A model generated the notes under the pieces. That model made no database searches. It saw nothing but the letters and a program-made list of their open reading frames with translations, and was not told the DNA's origin. From CAVRXT01 sp049644285 (GTDB lineage Bacteria; Acidobacteriota; Terriglobia; Acidiferrales; UBA7541): 64,000 nucleotides of DNA. The position numbers and the translations under genes were made by a program. The DNA is taken from the NCBI GenBank assembly GCA_049644285.1, contig JBARRP010000097.1, positions 1 to 64,000 on the forward strand. The letters are read 5' to 3'. Of the stretch, positions 19,634-28,295 are shown piece by piece (within the stretch, counting starts at the first letter, position 1; the number at the start of each line of letters is the position of its first letter).

Positions 19634-21202
19634 ATGAGCCGGACGTTCGCATTCACTCATCAGGAAGCTTCTCTGCTCCGGCGCACTGAAACCGGCCTCG
19701 CGAGTCCACTGTGTGTTGCGTCGGCGAAGCTCGTCCTGCAACTCGCCGGTATCACCCACTACGGTCCGTTCCGCGACGAGCTCTACTATCGGGCGTGCGG
19801 CCAGAATCTCGCCTGGGGATACATCGATCAACCTCCGTTGATCGCTGCGGTTGCTTGGCTCACCCGTCACCTGTTCGGCGATTCGCTTCCCGCGATGCGG
19901 CTTTTTCCAGTGCTCGCAGGGGCCTTTGTCGTTCTCCTCACGGGACTGTTGGCGCGAGAAATGGGGGGCGGCCGCTTCGCTCAATTCCTTGCCGCGGCAG
20001 CCGTTCTTTTCGCTCCGGCCATTCAGGCGTTCGATAGCTTCCTTTCGATGAATGCGTTCGAGCCGGTCTTCTGGATGCTCTGCGCCTATCTCGTCATCCG
20101 CATGATCAAGGGCGCCGATACTCGATTGTGGGTTCTTGTGGGTTTGGTTTCTGGCGTAGGAGTTTTAAATAAACACACAATGTTAATTTACGGGTTTGCG
20201 ACTGTCCTTGGCCTTTTGTTGACCCCCGAACGGCGCTTGTTGAAAAACCCGTGGCTCTGGCTGGGTGGATTGATCGCGTTGACGATTTGTCTTCCCAATT
20301 TGTTGTGGGAGGCGCATCACAATTGGCCGCAGATTGAAGTCGTCCGAAATGGACGGGAGTTCAAGATTGCTTCCGTTGGCGCTATGCGATTCCTTTTCGA
20401 ACAGTTTTTGTTCTTGCAGCCGGTGTCTTTTCCAATTTGGGTGGGAGGACTTGGCTGGCTTCTGTTTTCGCGAGAAGGGAGGGGCTTTCGTTGTCTCGGC
20501 TGGACTTACTTGGTTGTGATGGGCATCTTCATGGGGCTGCACGGGAAAACGTACTATCCTCTTCCTGGCTATCCAGTTTTGATGGCGGCCGGGGGAATTG
20601 CCTTCGAGCACCTTCTGCAAGCGCCTCGATGGGCATGGTTGCGGTGGAGCTACGCAGCGCTGTTGGCGCTCGCCGGGGTCGCCACGATTCCCTACGGGGT
20701 GCCGATTCTTCCGGTGGAAGCCTTCGTGCACTACGACAGCGCCCTGGGCCTGGCGCACACGGTTAAGACCGAACGCGAGCGCCTCGGACCACTGCCGCAG
20801 CTCTACGCCGACATGATCGGATGGCGCGACATGACAGCGACGGTTGCCCGTGTTTATCACAGCTTGCCCGTCGACGAGCAAGAGAGCTGCGCGATTCTGG
20901 CAGGGAATTACGGCGAGGCAGGCGCCATTGACTATTATGGCGGTGAATTGGGCTTGCCGCAGGCGATTAGCCCTCACAACAATTACTTCCTGTGGGGACC
21001 GAGGAGCTATACCGGAGAGTGCGTGGTTCTCTTTGGAGACCGCGCCGAGGAGATCAAAACGAACTTCGCTGAAGTCCGGCCGTCCGCCACGATCATTCGA
21101 CGCTACTCGATGCCCCTCGAAAATGATCTTCCTGTCTATATATGCCGCAGGCCCCGGACCCCGCTGGCGAACCTCTGGCCGTCGTTGAAGTATTACATTT
21201 GA
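19634..21202 (+). CDS. Membrane glycosyltransferase, GT39/ArnT-like
   Basis: A 522-residue protein with about 10-11 membrane spans. The first external loop carries the FRDELYYRACGQ and GYIDQPPL motifs of the lipid-linked-sugar dependent mannosyltransferase/ArnT clan (PMT_2); the acidic residues there are catalytic in the family. It should transfer a sugar from a polyprenyl phosphate donor to a protein or lipid on the outer face of the inner membrane. The final ~130 residues form a soluble domain. Substrate unknown. Start at ATG 19634. It appears to be a single-gene unit followed by repeat hairpins. Confidence 0.78.
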   Translation: MSRTFAFTHQEASLLRRTETGLASPLCVASAKLVLQLAGITHYGPFRDELYYRACGQNLAWGYIDQPPLIAAVAWLTRHLFGDSLPAMRLFPVLAGAFVVLLTGLLAREMGGGRFAQFLAAAAVLFAPAIQAFDSFLSMNAFEPVFWMLCAYLVIRMIKGADTRLWVLVGLVSGVGVLNKHTMLIYGFATVLGLLLTPERRLLKNPWLWLGGLIALTICLPNLLWEAHHNWPQIEVVRNGREFKIASVGAMRFLFEQFLFLQPVSFPIWVGGLGWLLFSREGRGFRCLGWTYLVVMGIFMGLHGKTYYPLPGYPVLMAAGGIAFEHLLQAPRWAWLRWSYAALLALAGVATIPYGVPILPVEAFVHYDSALGLAHTVKTERERLGPLPQLYADMIGWRDMTATVARVYHSLPVDEQESCAILAGNYGEAGAIDYYGGELGLPQAISPHNNYFLWGPRSYTGECVVLFGDRAEEIKTNFAEVRPSATIIRRYSMPLENDLPVYICRRPRTPLANLWPSLKYYI

Positions 21203-21254
21203 AATCCTGCAAAGCTTCCGATCAGGGGCAATGGCTGCGCTACGAGACGTAAAC

Positions 21255-21302
21255 CCTCAGGTCCCACCGCGACAAAAACCGTCGCGGTGGGACCTGAGCT
21301 AC
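21255..21302 (-). repeat. REP-like hairpin, minus orientation (doublet 1, left)
   Basis: On the minus strand, a GTAG tetranucleotide (complement of 21299-21302) is followed by a perfect 18-bp hairpin: 21256-21273 pairs with 21281-21298 around a 7-base loop. It faces the plus-oriented copy at 21325 across 22 bases. Sited downstream of the GT39-like gene and convergent to the unknown gene, it could double as a terminator, though no T-run follows. Confidence 0.75.
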
Positions 21303-21324
21303 AAGCAGATTGAGGCGCGGGCTC

Positions 21325-21369
21325 GTAGCTCATGTCCCGCCCAGCGGTTGTTGGCGGGCTGACGTGAGA
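21325..21369 (+). repeat. REP-like hairpin, plus orientation (doublet 1, right)
   Basis: GTAG at 21325-21328 followed by an imperfect hairpin. 21329-21336 pairs with 21361-21368 (one G-T pair). After a 3-base bulge, 21337-21341 pairs with 21353-21357. The loop is 11 bases. It forms an inward-facing pair with the 21255-21302 copy. Confidence 0.7.
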
Positions 21370-21426
21370 GTTTTTGGTGCGCAGGGTTGATCAGGGAGTA
21401 TGCTTCTTAGTTGAGGATTCGCCGAA

Positions 21427-22035
21427 CTAGTGTAGGGGGGCGCGTTTGGGAAACCGCGCGGCACGTTCCAGGGTTCCTAAGTCAATTCCGGACGCAATCA
21501 GCTTCCGGGCGAGCAGCAAACCCGGATGCTTGGCGATACAGAGCAAAACGCACTCGAGGGTGAGGATGGGAATGGATCGGCCACCCACCTTGTCGCGAAA
21601 GGGAGCGATTCCCTCGGCCTCCCTTAGAACCTCTTCCAACTCGGAGGAGCGCTGATAGATTGTGTCGGAGGTTGGTTTGCTCCGCTTGCGGTGAAGAAGT
21701 CGCCAGGGAAGCGAGCGCTTTTGACCGTCGTCGCCGCGCAGCTCCTGGTAATGCTGGAGCCAACGATTCCAACGCGACTCACTGATGCGGCAGATCTGCT
21801 GAAGGAGGGTCTCAACTTCCTCGGGGTCATCCCAAAATTTTGAAAGTCTTTCCCAAGCGTCGAGGAACATGCCGGCCAGCAAATCCGAAACTTCCACAAC
21901 ATTTGACGCACGGCTGCTGGCGAGCATCGTCGCCAGGCTTTCGGCCCGCGCCAGGTCACGCGTCACGCGTCGCCGGGGCACGCTCGGGACGCGCTGGTTA
22001 TCCCCAGGGACAGTTTCCTTCGCCCGCTTATTCAT
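21427..22035 (-). CDS. Hypothetical protein
   Basis: I do not recognise this 202-residue protein. It is soluble and rich in Arg, Leu and Glu, with mostly helical-looking segments (for example NVVEVSDLLAGMFLDAWERLSKFWDD and SSELEEVLREAEGI). There is no signal peptide, membrane span or metal motif. A basic Arg-rich patch (RRRVTRDLARAE) is near the N-terminus. The start is put at ATG 22033-22035, directly after an in-frame GTG. It lies 36 bases upstream of where mdh ends on the same strand, so it may be co-transcribed after mdh. It is flanked downstream by a REP-like doublet. Confidence 0.55.
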   Translation of the reverse strand: MNKRAKETVPGDNQRVPSVPRRRVTRDLARAESLATMLASSRASNVVEVSDLLAGMFLDAWERLSKFWDDPEEVETLLQQICRISESRWNRWLQHYQELRGDDGQKRSLPWRLLHRKRSKPTSDTIYQRSSELEEVLREAEGIAPFRDKVGGRSIPILTLECVLLCIAKHPGLLLARKLIASGIDLGTLERAARFPKRAPLH

Positions 22036-22074
22036 CACCGGGAAATAAAGAGCCTCTACGGGCAGTGTAGCAGA

Positions 22075-23013
22075 CTAGAGGCCGAGGACCGCGACCAGCT
22101 CGCGCACCGATGCCGCCGACTTGTCAAGAGCGGTTTTTTCCTCGGGCGTCAGCTTGATCTGGATGATCTGCTCGATCCCGCGCGCGCCCAATTTCACGGG
22201 GACACCAACAAAGAGGCCCTGAATGCCGTACTCGCCTTCCAGGTAGGCGGCGCAAGGCAGGATTTTCTTTTTGTCCAGGAGAATCGCTTGGACCATTTCC
22301 GTTACCGCCGCTGAGGGCGCGTAATAAGCCGAGCCGGTCCTCAGCAGATTGACGATCTCTGCGCCACCCTTGCGCGTGCGATCGACGATGGCATCGAGAC
22401 GGTCCCTGGAGAGCAAATCGGGGAGAGGAATTCCGGCAACCGTCGAATAGCGGACCAGGGGAACCATGTCGTCGCCGTGCCCACCAAGCACGAAGGAATG
22501 AACGTTTTCGACCGAGACTCCGAGCTCCATGGCAACAAATGTGCTCATCCGCGCCGAATCGAGGACGCCTGCCATTCCAATGACGCGATTCTTCGAGAAG
22601 CCGCTGATTTTGTAGGCGGCCTGGGCCATGGCATCGAGTGGATTCGTCACCATAATCAGGATGGCGTTCGGCGAATACTTGACGATCGCTTGGACCACCG
22701 CCTTGATCACGTCGTAGTTGGCCTTCAGCAGGTCGTCGCGGCTCATCCCTGGCTTGCGCGGGAAGCCGGCGGTCACAACAACGATGTCGCTATTGGCCGT
22801 TTCGCGATAATCGCCCGAGGCTGTGGAAATGCCAGTGGCTCGTGAGTCCGATCCCAGGATTGGCGTGGATTCCATCATGTCCAGGGCCTTGCCTACGGGA
22901 ACTCCTTCGAGGATGTCCGTCAGCACCACGTCGGCGAGTCCAGCATCGAGAATTCGCTGCGCCGTGGTTGAGCCAACGAACCCGCCGCCTACGACGGTGA
23001 CTTTCTTCCGCAT
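22075..23013 (-). CDS. mdh: Malate dehydrogenase (NAD)
   Basis: A 312-residue enzyme of the LDH-like MDH group, oxidising malate to oxaloacetate. The Rossmann motif VVGGGFVGSTTAQ is at the N-terminus. The substrate-binding loop FPRKPGMSRDDL holds the two Arg residues typical of MDH rather than LDH. The catalytic histidine lies in VLGGHGDDMVPLVR. It begins with ATG at 23011-23013. icd lies upstream on the same strand, separated by 116 bases that are filled with two REP-like hairpins, so the two citric-acid-cycle genes may still share control. Confidence 0.95.
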   Translation of the reverse strand: MRKKVTVVGGGFVGSTTAQRILDAGLADVVLTDILEGVPVGKALDMMESTPILGSDSRATGISTASGDYRETANSDIVVVTAGFPRKPGMSRDDLLKANYDVIKAVVQAIVKYSPNAILIMVTNPLDAMAQAAYKISGFSKNRVIGMAGVLDSARMSTFVAMELGVSVENVHSFVLGGHGDDMVPLVRYSTVAGIPLPDLLSRDRLDAIVDRTRKGGAEIVNLLRTGSAYYAPSAAVTEMVQAILLDKKKILPCAAYLEGEYGIQGLFVGVPVKLGARGIEQIIQIKLTPEEKTALDKSAASVRELVAVLGL

Positions 23014-23044
23014 CAGTGCGCTCCTATAGAACTTACTGGCAAGG

Positions 23045-23069
23045 CCTCACCTCTAAAGAGGTGAGCTAC
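23045..23069 (-). repeat. REP-like hairpin, minus orientation (doublet 2, left)
   Basis: On the minus strand, GTAG (complement of 23066-23069) then a perfect 9-bp stem (23046-23054 with 23057-23065) with a two-base loop. It differs from the 23096 copy at only three base pairs, each changed on both sides so pairing is kept. Confidence 0.75.
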
Positions 23070-23095
23070 AGAACAAAACATCAACAAAGGGGTTT

Positions 23096-23120
23096 GTAGC
23101 TCGGGTCTTTAGACCCGAGG
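23096..23120 (+). repeat. REP-like hairpin, plus orientation (doublet 2, right)
   Basis: GTAG at 23096-23099 followed by a perfect 9-bp stem (23100-23108 with 23111-23119). It faces the 23045-23069 copy across 26 bases in the icd-mdh gap. A gttttat stretch follows, so on the plus strand it resembles a weak terminator. Confidence 0.75.
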
Positions 23121-23129
23121 GTTTTATGA

Positions 23130-24551
23130 TCAGTCCGCGGCGACCGCGGCGGACATATTCTCGATGATGGCGGAGGCATACTCGGAGGTGCGCAACTTCC
23201 GCGCGCCTTCCATCATGCGCTCGAGATCGTACGTCACGCGCTTCTGCTGAATGGTGCGTTCGATGCCACTTTCGACGAGTTGCGCAGCTTCCTTCCACCC
23301 GAGGAAGTCAAACATCATCGCCCCCGAGAGCAACACCGAACTCGGATTAATTACGTCCTTATCCGCATACTTCGGCGCGGTGCCATGGGTAGCCTCAAAA
23401 ACGCCGAAGCCATCGCCGATATTCGCGCCCGGCGCCATCCCCAGCCCGCCAACCTGCGCGGCGCAGGCGTCGGAGAGGTAATCGCCGTTCAAATTGGGCG
23501 TGGCGAAGACCTGATATTCGTCGGCGCGGGTAAGCACCTGCTGAAAAACGGAGTCGGCGATGCGATCGTTGATGAGCAGTTTTTTCTTCCACTGGCCGCG
23601 GCCGTGGCTGGTGTAGATCGAATCGAGGATCTGCTTCACTTCGCCGCAGACGCGTTTCTTGAAATCCTCGGTGGCAGTCTCGAATCCCGGCTCGATCATG
23701 GCGGCATTGCTTTCGACGCTCAAGTTCGCATCGCGATCTTTGTTATCGAGAACCCAGCTCTCGCGCTCGGTGACGGTCTGGCCGCGAAATTCTTCCGTGG
23801 CCAGCTCGTATCCCCAGTCGCGAAACGCGCCTTCGGTGAATTTCTGGATGTTGCCCTTGTGTACCAGCGTCACCACGCGCCGGTTATTTTCAAGCGCGTG
23901 CCGGATCGCTCGGCGCATCAGGCGCTTGGTCGCGGTCGGCGAAATTGGCTTGATGCCAATCGCCGAATCCTCGCGGACGCGTTTGGAGCCGCCCTTGAGC
24001 ATTTCGTTGTTCAGGAAATCGATGAGGCGCTTCACCTCGGGCGTGCCGGAACGCCACTCGATCCCTGCGTACACATCTTCCGTGTTCTCACGGAAGATCA
24101 CTACATCCATCCGCTCCGGGTGGCGCACGGGCGAGGGAACGCCCGGGAAGTAGCGCACCGGGCGGACGCAAGCGTAGAGGTCGAGGATTTGCCGCAGCGC
24201 GACATTCAGCGAGCGGATTCCGCCGCCAACGGGCGTCGTCAGCGGCCCTTTGATCGCGACCCGGAAATCACGGATGGCGTCGACGGTATCCTGCGGCAGC
24301 CACTCCTGAAACTTGTTGAATGCCTTCTCGCCGGCGAGGACTTCGAGCCACGCCACCCGCCGTTTCCCGCCGTAGGCCTTCTCGACGGCCGCGTCGAAAA
24401 CACGTTGCGAAGCCTTCCAGATGTCGCGGCCGGTGCCGTCGCCTTCGATGAACGGAAGAATCGGCTGATCGGGAACTTGAAATGCACCACCGGCATAGTC
24501 GATCGGGTTTCCGTTGGCAGGGACCGCAACGCCGTTATAGGACTGCCTCAT
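23130..24551 (-). CDS. icd: Isocitrate dehydrogenase (NADP-type)
   Basis: A ~473-residue decarboxylating enzyme converting isocitrate to 2-oxoglutarate. It shows FIEGDGTGRDIW (N-terminal substrate/cofactor region), KGPLTTPVGGGIRSLNVALRQ with the phosphorylatable-serine loop seen in E. coli Icd, RENTEDVYAGIEW, and the C-terminal FEATHGTAPKYADKDVINPSS cofactor motif. Residues following the ATHGT motif fit the NADP type. The open frame starts at GTG 24578, but ATG 24549-24551 has a GGAG site nine bases upstream and matches family length, so I use it. Confidence 0.93.
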   Translation of the reverse strand: MRQSYNGVAVPANGNPIDYAGGAFQVPDQPILPFIEGDGTGRDIWKASQRVFDAAVEKAYGGKRRVAWLEVLAGEKAFNKFQEWLPQDTVDAIRDFRVAIKGPLTTPVGGGIRSLNVALRQILDLYACVRPVRYFPGVPSPVRHPERMDVVIFRENTEDVYAGIEWRSGTPEVKRLIDFLNNEMLKGGSKRVREDSAIGIKPISPTATKRLMRRAIRHALENNRRVVTLVHKGNIQKFTEGAFRDWGYELATEEFRGQTVTERESWVLDNKDRDANLSVESNAAMIEPGFETATEDFKKRVCGEVKQILDSIYTSHGRGQWKKKLLINDRIADSVFQQVLTRADEYQVFATPNLNGDYLSDACAAQVGGLGMAPGANIGDGFGVFEATHGTAPKYADKDVINPSSVLLSGAMMFDFLGWKEAAQLVESGIERTIQQKRVTYDLERMMEGARKLRTSEYASAIIENMSAAVAAD

Positions 24552-24763
24552 GTTTGCCGAACTCCGCAAGAGTAACACCGCGCCGAAAAGCGTCGCGGCA
24601 AGCCCGTAGACACGGACGCTGCAGCTTTTTCAAACGCTTGACGATAACACAAACTTTCGGGGCTGGCACGTTGATATACTGGCTGCACGCGGCGGTGAGA
24701 TCGCTTGGGCGGGCTCAGCGTAAGCCTTCGTCAAGATGGCACATCGCTCATGCCCGAAGCTGC
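24552..24763. other. Gap upstream of icd
   Basis: About 210 non-coding bases between the glnA stop and the icd start. They must contain the icd leader and perhaps its promoter; no box is convincing by eye, and no strong terminator for glnA is visible. Confidence 0.4.
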
Positions 24764-26173
24764 TTAAATATCGTAGTAGAGGTGAAATTCGTAGGGGTGC
24801 GGGCGCATGCGCATGGGATTGACTTCCTTCTGGATCTTGTAGTCAATCCACAGGTGGATGAACTCTTCGTGGAAGACGCCGCCCTTCAACAGGAACTTAT
24901 GGTCGTTCTCAAGCGCCTTGAGCGACTCTTCGAGCGAGCCGGGCAGCGACGGCACGTGCTTTAGCTCTTCGGCTGACAACTCGTAAATATCCTTATCGAG
25001 GGGCTGGCCCGGGTCAATCTTGCTTTCGATTCCATCGAGCCCGGCCATGAGCATGGCCGAATAAGCCAGGTAGGGATTGCAGGAAGCGTCGGGGGGGCGA
25101 AATTCCAGGCGCTTGGCCTTCGGGCTCTGGGAGTAGACGGGAATGCGGACGGCGGCGGAGCGGTTGCGCTTCGAATACGCGAGATTCACCGGCGCCTCAA
25201 AGCCGGGGACGAGGCGTTTGTAGGAATTCGTCGTCGGCGCAGCAAGGCCCGCAATGGCCGGCGCGTGCCTCAGCAACCCGCCGATATACCACATCGCCGT
25301 TTGGCTCAATCCCGCATAGCTATCGCCCGCAAATAGCGGTTTGCCCTTCGACCACAACGACTGGTGCGTGTGCATGCCGGAGCCGTTGTCCTGAAAAATC
25401 GGCTTAGGCATAAAGGTTGCCGTTTTTCCGTACTGGTAGGCGACGTTTCGCACGACATATTTGTAAATCATCATGTTGTCGGCGGAGCGCACCAGCGTGT
25501 CGAACTTGAAGTCGATCTCGGCTTGCCCTGCCGTGGCGACCTCATGATGGTGACACTCGACGGTGAGCCCGCACGCCTCCATCTGCAGGACCATGTCTGT
25601 GCGCAGGTCCTGATAATGGTCGGTGGGTGGAACCGGGAAATAGCCCTCCTTGTAGCGGGGGCGGTAGCCGAGGTTGTGATCGGCGCGGCCGGAATTCCAA
25701 CGGCCCTCCTCGGCGTCGATGTAGTAGAAGCCGTGCTGCTCGCGCTGGTCGAAGCGAACACTGTCGAAGATGAAGAACTCGGCTTCGGCGCCGAAGAAGG
25801 CCTGGTCGGCGATTCCGGTCTGCGCCAGATAGGCTTCGGCGCGGCGGGCGACGTGTCGCGTGTCACGATCGTAGGGCTTTCGAGTAGGCGGGTCGACCGC
25901 GTCCGCGATCATCACCAGGGTGGGCGTATCGCGGAACGGATCCATGAAGCGGGTGCTCGGGTCAGGCATGAGCAGCATGTCCGATTCGTGGATGGAAGCC
26001 CAGCCGCGAATGGAGCTGGCGTCCATGCCGAAGCCGTCCTCAAAGGACTCCGCCGTCAGCTCGTGGATGGGGAAGCTGACGTGCTGCCAGACGCCGGGAA
26101 CATCGATGAAACGGAGATCGAAGATTTTGGCATTGTGTTTCGCAGCGTAATCGAGAACCGTCTTTGGATCCAT
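24764..26173 (-). CDS. glnA: Glutamine synthetase type I
   Basis: A 469-residue enzyme making glutamine from glutamate, ammonia and ATP. The N-terminal beta-grasp domain includes the DASSIRGW latch. The catalytic domain has GAEAEFFIFD, CHHEVATAGQAEIDF, NGSGMHTHQSLW and the KRNRSAAVRIP arginine region. Near the end, the sequence around NLYELP of GSI-beta enzymes (with the adenylylated Tyr) is represented by KDIYELSAEE; a Tyr is present, so adenylylation control is possible. A strong GGGGAGG site precedes ATG 26171-26173. Confidence 0.94.
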   Translation of the reverse strand: MDPKTVLDYAAKHNAKIFDLRFIDVPGVWQHVSFPIHELTAESFEDGFGMDASSIRGWASIHESDMLLMPDPSTRFMDPFRDTPTLVMIADAVDPPTRKPYDRDTRHVARRAEAYLAQTGIADQAFFGAEAEFFIFDSVRFDQREQHGFYYIDAEEGRWNSGRADHNLGYRPRYKEGYFPVPPTDHYQDLRTDMVLQMEACGLTVECHHHEVATAGQAEIDFKFDTLVRSADNMMIYKYVVRNVAYQYGKTATFMPKPIFQDNGSGMHTHQSLWSKGKPLFAGDSYAGLSQTAMWYIGGLLRHAPAIAGLAAPTTNSYKRLVPGFEAPVNLAYSKRNRSAAVRIPVYSQSPKAKRLEFRPPDASCNPYLAYSAMLMAGLDGIESKIDPGQPLDKDIYELSAEELKHVPSLPGSLEESLKALENDHKFLLKGGVFHEEFIHLWIDYKIQKEVNPMRMRPHPYEFHLYYDI

Positions 26174-26218
26174 CCTGCCTCCCCGCAGTGAGCGGCGGTC
26201 GCGGATTTAAAACGCACG

Positions 26219-26247
26219 ACGATAGCGCATGAGTTGGGTCGCGTCAA
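26219..26247 (-). promoter_or_regulatory. Predicted sigma-70-like promoter of glnA
   Basis: Minus-strand TTGACG (complement of 26242-26247), 17-base spacer, then TATCGT (complement of 26219-26224). It is 45 bases ahead of the glnA start. It looks like a housekeeping rather than sigma-54 promoter. Confidence 0.5.
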
Positions 26248-26359
26248 GGAGCACAATGGCCGGTGGGCCGAAGGATTTGTTTATAGGTACGATAAGTTTC
26301 TCGAATGCCCGCAGTCGCGCTGTCCGCCCGCAAGGGAGGGAGACAATTTGTCCTTCGTT

Positions 26360-27673
26360 TCAGTCGTAGTATTCGGCGCCGAGGTGGGTAATCAGCTCTT
26401 CGCCCATCATCCAGCGCAGCGTGTTCTTCAATTTCATGAGCTGGATGAAGAGATCGTGCTCCGGATAAAGCTCAGGGGCGCACATCGGGGATTTGAAATA
26501 GAAGCTCAGCCATTCCTGGATGCCGCGCATCCCGGCGCGCTTGGCGAGGTCGAGGAACAAAACCAGGTCGAGGACGATGGGAGCCGCCAGGATCGAGTCG
26601 CGGCACAAGAAGTCGACCTTAATCTGCATCGGGTAGCCGAGCCAGCCGAAAATGTCGATGTTGTCCCAGCCCTCCTTGTTGTCGCCGCGCGGTGGATAGT
26701 AGTTGATGCGCACTTTGTGATGAATTTTGCCGTAAAGCTCGGGATAAAGTTTCGGCTGGAGGATGTACTCGAGAACGCCGAGCTTCGATTCCTCCTTGGT
26801 CTTGAACGAGCCGGGATCCTCCAGGATTTCGCCGTCGCGGTTGCCAAGAATGTTGGTGGAAAACCATCCGTTCATTCCCAGCATGCGCGCCTTGAAGCCC
26901 GGCGAAAGGATCGTCTTCATCAACGTTTGTCCGGTCTTGAAATCCTTGCCGGCGATAGGGACGCTTTTCTCGCGCGCGAGCTGGACCAGCGCCGGGACAT
27001 CGACCGTAAGATTCGGCGCGCCGTTTGCGTACGGAATTCCCTCGGAGAGCGCGGCATAAGCATAGAGCATCGAGGGCGCGATCGCGGGATGGTTTTCTGT
27101 CATCGCCCGCTCGAATTCCTTGACGCTCTGATGAACCGGGTCCTGGGTCAAGTAAGTCTCTGTCGAACCGCACCACACCATCGCCAGCCGCTGCGCCCCG
27201 GATTTCTTTTTGAAGTTGCGGATGTCTTCGCGGATCTGCTCGGCAAGATCAAATTTCGTCTTGCCCTTTTTGACGTGAGTTCCCTGAAGGTTCTTGCAAT
27301 ATTCGCGGTCGAAAGCCGCTTTCATCGGCTTGATGTTCTTCAAAAACTTGCCAATTTTGTCCAAGTCGCGCGAGTCGAGCACGCCGCTTTTCTCGGCGGC
27401 CTCGCGCGCGTCGTCGGGGAAAACGTCCCACCCGCCGAAGACGAGATCATCCAATCCGGCCAGCGGGATGAAATCTTTAATCTTGGGCGAGCGACCTTCG
27501 GTCCGCTTGCCGAGCCGAATCGTGGCCATCTGCGTGAGCGATCCAATGGGAAGCGCTTGTCCTCGCCGCACCAACTCGACGCCGGCCATAAATGTGGTGC
27601 TGACGGCGCCCATTCCGGGCGTCAGCACCCCGAGCTTTCCTTTGGGCGGAGCGATACTCACTGGCCTGCGCAT
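26360..27673 (-). CDS. ino1: Inositol-3-phosphate synthase
   Basis: A 437-residue NAD-dependent enzyme that converts glucose-6-phosphate to myo-inositol phosphate. Recognisable parts are the N-terminal GVLTPGMGAVSTTFMAGVELVRRG dinucleotide fold, SEGIPYANGAPN, the catalytic region IAGKDFKTGQTLMKT with the active-site lysines, and GNRDGE followed by SKLGVLEY. Inositol phosphate feeds phosphatidylinositol or compatible solute synthesis. It starts at ATG 27671-27673 and stands 186 bases upstream of glnA, on the same strand, so it is probably a separate unit. Confidence 0.92.
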   Translation of the reverse strand: MRRPVSIAPPKGKLGVLTPGMGAVSTTFMAGVELVRRGQALPIGSLTQMATIRLGKRTEGRSPKIKDFIPLAGLDDLVFGGWDVFPDDAREAAEKSGVLDSRDLDKIGKFLKNIKPMKAAFDREYCKNLQGTHVKKGKTKFDLAEQIREDIRNFKKKSGAQRLAMVWCGSTETYLTQDPVHQSVKEFERAMTENHPAIAPSMLYAYAALSEGIPYANGAPNLTVDVPALVQLAREKSVPIAGKDFKTGQTLMKTILSPGFKARMLGMNGWFSTNILGNRDGEILEDPGSFKTKEESKLGVLEYILQPKLYPELYGKIHHKVRINYYPPRGDNKEGWDNIDIFGWLGYPMQIKVDFLCRDSILAAPIVLDLVLFLDLAKRAGMRGIQEWLSFYFKSPMCAPELYPEHDLFIQLMKLKNTLRWMMGEELITHLGAEYYD

Positions 27674-27923
27674 TCACTTTCCCCCGGGTGCGCCCGCGGC
27701 TGATTCATTGGAGCGCGAAGATGTGTTTCCCGCCGCCTTTCGCGGGTAGCCGATCGCCCGCGTTTGGTTCGCGCGTCATTGCGCGCGACGCCAAAAACAA
27801 AACCAAGTATGATGCGCGAACGATCCCTGTTTTGCAATGCGAATTAGGGAATGGGGAATTCGAGCGCCGCGGAGACTTGAGGCAGACAACAATCTTCTAA
27901 GTCAAATTCACATTGAAAGAAAG
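27674..27923. other. Gap upstream of ino1
   Basis: Roughly 250 bases without a supported gene. A/T-richer patches around 27790-27830 and 27895-27945 may hold promoter elements, but none is convincing. Confidence 0.4.
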
Positions 27924-28121
27924 TCAGGAAAAAAGTTGGGAAGTGGGAGCGGCGCCTTTCGTTGCAGTTAGGTGCTCCTGGCGTGGCGCAGCTCCGCCCT
28001 GCAGCATTCCCAGCGGCGTGCGAGAGGGCGCCGACTTCTTGGTGGGAGTGTTCACGAACATTCCGGAGAACCCGAGCGTTACGATGATAGCTAGCGATCC
28101 CAGGAGCCCAAAGACCAACAT
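27924..28121 (-). CDS. Possible small membrane-anchored protein
   Basis: A 65-residue open frame with one N-terminal hydrophobic helix (VFGLLGSLAIIVTLGFSGMFV) followed by a Pro/Ala/Thr/Ser-rich tail. I know no family for it. The pattern of helix followed by a polar tail is common in real small membrane proteins, and an AGGGAGA motif lies about 14 bases before the ATG. The opposite strand has a longer frame without any recognisable property. It lies downstream of the GDG-repeat gene on the same strand. It could equally be a chance frame. Confidence 0.35.
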   Translation of the reverse strand: MLVFGLLGSLAIIVTLGFSGMFVNTPTKKSAPSRTPLGMLQGGAAPRQEHLTATKGAAPTSQLFS

Positions 28122-28295
28122 CCGACGTTCCGTTCTCCCTGCGGCAAGGATGTTGAGAGCAAGCGTTGTTCCAGCCGGCCGATGCTCTAAGTCGCTGAAA
28201 AATAAGGGAAAAGGGGGGCGGCTTCGGACGGTGGCTGTCCCGAAAGGAAATTTGGTTGCCTTATTGATACATTCCGTGGGTGTCTGAACTGGCCG

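Noticed and set aside
23280..24575. Long open frame (431 codons) on the plus strand across icd
   Set aside because: It is antisense to an unmistakable icd gene; long shadow frames are expected in high-GC DNA, and the translation has no domain pattern.
26234..27703. Plus-strand frame of 489 codons across ino1
   Set aside because: Antisense shadow of inositol-phosphate synthase; no recognisable motifs.
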